Positions 7,419-8,092 of a stretch of DNA of 8,092 bases are shown here, one piece after another (within the stretch, counting starts at the first letter, position 1; every line of letters begins with the position of its first letter). A model generated the notes under the pieces. That model was not told where the DNA came from. It was given only the letters and a program-made list of their open reading frames with translations, and searched no databases. Made by a program: the position numbers and the translations under genes. Origin of the DNA: Spirochaetales bacterium (GTDB taxonomy: Bacteria > Spirochaetota > Spirochaetia > Sphaerochaetales > Sphaerochaetaceae); NCBI GenBank assembly GCA_012519125.1, contig JAAYQY010000015.1, forward strand, positions 1 through 8,092. Direction: 5' to 3'.

Positions 7419-7447
7419 ACAGTAAACTGAATGACAGAAGGTATCAA
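7419..7447 (-). promoter_or_regulatory. Candidate sigma-70 promoter for the proA operon
   Basis: On the minus strand TTGATA (7442-7447, five of six matches to TTGACA) is followed after exactly 17 nt by TACTGT (7419-7424, a poor -10 with three of six matches). A competing -10, TATAGA, lies a few bases closer to proA but at a spacing of 22 nt. The location upstream of proA is right; the exact elements are uncertain. Confidence 0.35.
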
Positions 7448-7496
7448 GGTGAAAAGAGGGAGAGCAAGGGATGAAATCCGATTGCATTATCAAAAA

Positions 7497-7502
7497 TATA
7501 AT
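7497..7502 (+). promoter_or_regulatory. Perfect -10 box (TATAAT) for the binding-protein gene
   Basis: TATAAT lies 40 nt before ATG 7543, so transcription would begin near 7509 with a leader of about 33 nt. No good -35 exists at 16-18 nt upstream (the sequence there is AAATCC), and there is no extended TG. This suggests a weak or activator-dependent promoter. Confidence 0.5.
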
Positions 7503-7519
7503 GGTAAACTGCAACCATT
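7500..7519. promoter_or_regulatory. Spaced dyad over the -10 box, possible operator
   Basis: AATGGT (7500-7505) and ACCATT (7514-7519) are exact inverted copies separated by 8 nt. The left arm overlaps the end of TATAAT and the right arm covers the predicted transcription start. Because the left arm would not be transcribed, this fits a protein-binding site better than an RNA hairpin. A dyad of 6+6 bases can arise by chance, so this is a modest call. Confidence 0.3.
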
Positions 7520-7528
7520 CGCAACACT

Positions 7529-7534
7529 AAGGAG
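7529..7534 (+). promoter_or_regulatory. Ribosome binding site of the binding-protein gene
   Basis: AAGGAG lies 8 nt before ATG 7543, a standard spacing, and supports translation from 7543. Because the coding frame runs off the window without a stop, this signal together with the signal peptide is the main support for the start. Confidence 0.75.
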
Positions 7535-7542
7535 CTCTTTCC

Positions 7543-8092
7543 ATGAAAAAATCCCTGATCCTTCTCCTTCTTGTCCTGACCCCTGTGCTCTTGTTCTCCC
7601 ACGGCAATGCCGAGCAAGTCATGCAGGAAAGTACCTTCTATCAGGCCACAGATGCAAACAACCGCACCCTCAAGCTTGCCCAAAAGCCTACTACCGTCTT
7701 GATAGCAGGCAAGGCAGGCAATATGCCGGCCAATGCTCTTTTCCTGTTTCCAGAGGTGGCAGAGATGGATCTCACCTTGCCGAAAACTGACCAAGGCCTG
7801 GGGGATTTCTTCTCATTCATCAGACCCGAGCTTGATCAGAAGCCCCGCCTCAGCCAAACAGCCAGTGTGGAGGAGATTGCAAGCAGGAGAGCGGATTTGG
7901 TACTTACCAAAGCAACGCACTTTGAATCAATTGCACGCAAGCTCGATGTGCTGGAAATCCCCAACTACACCATGAACCTTGAGTCCTATGCAGATTGGAT
8001 CAGGGAACTGGAGCAACTGGGAAAACTGCTGAAGAACACGACACGTGCCAATGAGATCATCTCGCTGTATGAGAAGCGGATGCAACCCATCA
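7543..8092 (+). CDS. Periplasmic substrate-binding protein of an iron-complex type ABC importer, 3'-truncated
   Basis: The first 183 residues of a solute-binding protein resembling the FecB/BtuF type (periplasmic binding protein class III, COG0614-like), which captures iron-siderophore, haem or cobalamin-like ligands for an ABC permease. Residues 1-23 form a signal peptide (MKK, a leucine-rich core, likely cleavage after SHGNA). No lipobox cysteine is seen, so the protein should be free in the periplasm instead of lipid-anchored. Family marks follow: TVLIAGKAGNMPANALFLFPE (about 50-70), then TDQGLGDFFSFI, KPRLSQTASVEEIASRRADLVLTKA (the usual position-dependent loop before the first domain's end), LDVLEIPNY, and the linker helix region LEQLGKLLKNTTRANEIISLYEKRM. 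The C-terminal lobe and stop lie beyond the window. ATG 7543 has AAGGAG 8 nt upstream. It is divergent from proA; permease and ATPase genes probably follow outside the window. The ligand cannot be decided from this part. Confidence 0.85.
   Translation, partial: MKKSLILLLLVLTPVLLFSHGNAEQVMQESTFYQATDANNRTLKLAQKPTTVLIAGKAGNMPANALFLFPEVAEMDLTLPKTDQGLGDFFSFIRPELDQKPRLSQTASVEEIASRRADLVLTKATHFESIARKLDVLEIPNYTMNLESYADWIRELEQLGKLLKNTTRANEIISLYEKRMQPI

Larger units (their letters stand above)
7391..7542. other. Divergent intergenic control region between proA and the binding-protein gene
   Basis: These 152 nt are the only substantial non-coding stretch in the window. They carry the proA ribosome binding site (AGAAGGA, minus strand, 7399-7405), a candidate leftward promoter, a perfect TATAAT for the rightward gene, a small dyad over it and the rightward ribosome binding site AAGGAG (7529-7534). 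Reading frames crossing this stretch on either strand look like chance extensions. Confidence 0.7.

Noticed and set aside
7431..7790. 119-residue plus-strand frame across the intergenic region
   Set aside because: It overlaps the binding-protein gene in another frame; the frame from 7543 has the signal peptide, ribosome binding site and family motifs.
1..8092. Mobile elements, CRISPR arrays, tRNA or rRNA genes
   Set aside because: No direct-repeat arrays, transposase-like frames, terminal inverted repeats or tRNA-like cloverleaf were seen on reading the window.

Overview
The window reads as an ordinary bacterial chromosomal segment, densely packed and of moderate GC (slightly above half by eye, not computed). 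Gene content and the style of the proteins (seryl-tRNA synthetase with a GTAEI variant motif, a proA-proB order, a GT2-like protein next to a small secreted amidase) suggest a Gram-negative-type host, most likely a spirochaete of the Sphaerochaeta/Treponema kind. That placement rests on recalled family resemblance, not a search. No tRNA, rRNA, CRISPR array, insertion sequence or phage gene was seen.

Layout. (1) Positions 1-2684, plus strand: the 3' part of serS (seryl-tRNA synthetase, beginning before the window), then pncB (nicotinate phosphoribosyltransferase) 10 nt downstream, its ribosome binding site overlapping the serS stop. (2) Positions 2681-7390, minus strand: a compact five-gene unit transcribed leftwards as proA, proB, a GT2-like glycosyltransferase-family protein, an N-acetylmuramoyl-L-alanine amidase and a stand-alone GyrI-like domain protein. 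Junctions are overlaps of 4, 11 and 4 nt followed by a 10-nt gap, so the genes are probably cotranscribed and translationally coupled. The last gene meets pncB tail to tail with the two stop codons interlocked in 4 nt. (3) Positions 7391-7542: the only real intergenic region, a divergent control region with a candidate promoter for each side and a small dyad over the rightward -10 box. (4) Positions 7543-8092, plus strand: the 5' part of a secreted substrate-binding protein of an iron-complex type ABC importer, cut by the window end.

Working together: proA and proB supply the first two steps of proline synthesis from glutamate. The GT2-like protein and the amidase point to cell-envelope work, and the GyrI-like protein to small-molecule binding or detoxification. 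Why these share an operon with proline synthesis is not evident. serS and pncB are housekeeping genes (translation and NAD salvage). I did not find a clear novel system. The most interesting points are the mixed operon, the GT2-like protein with an altered DXD region, the interlocked stops and the divergent regulatory region.
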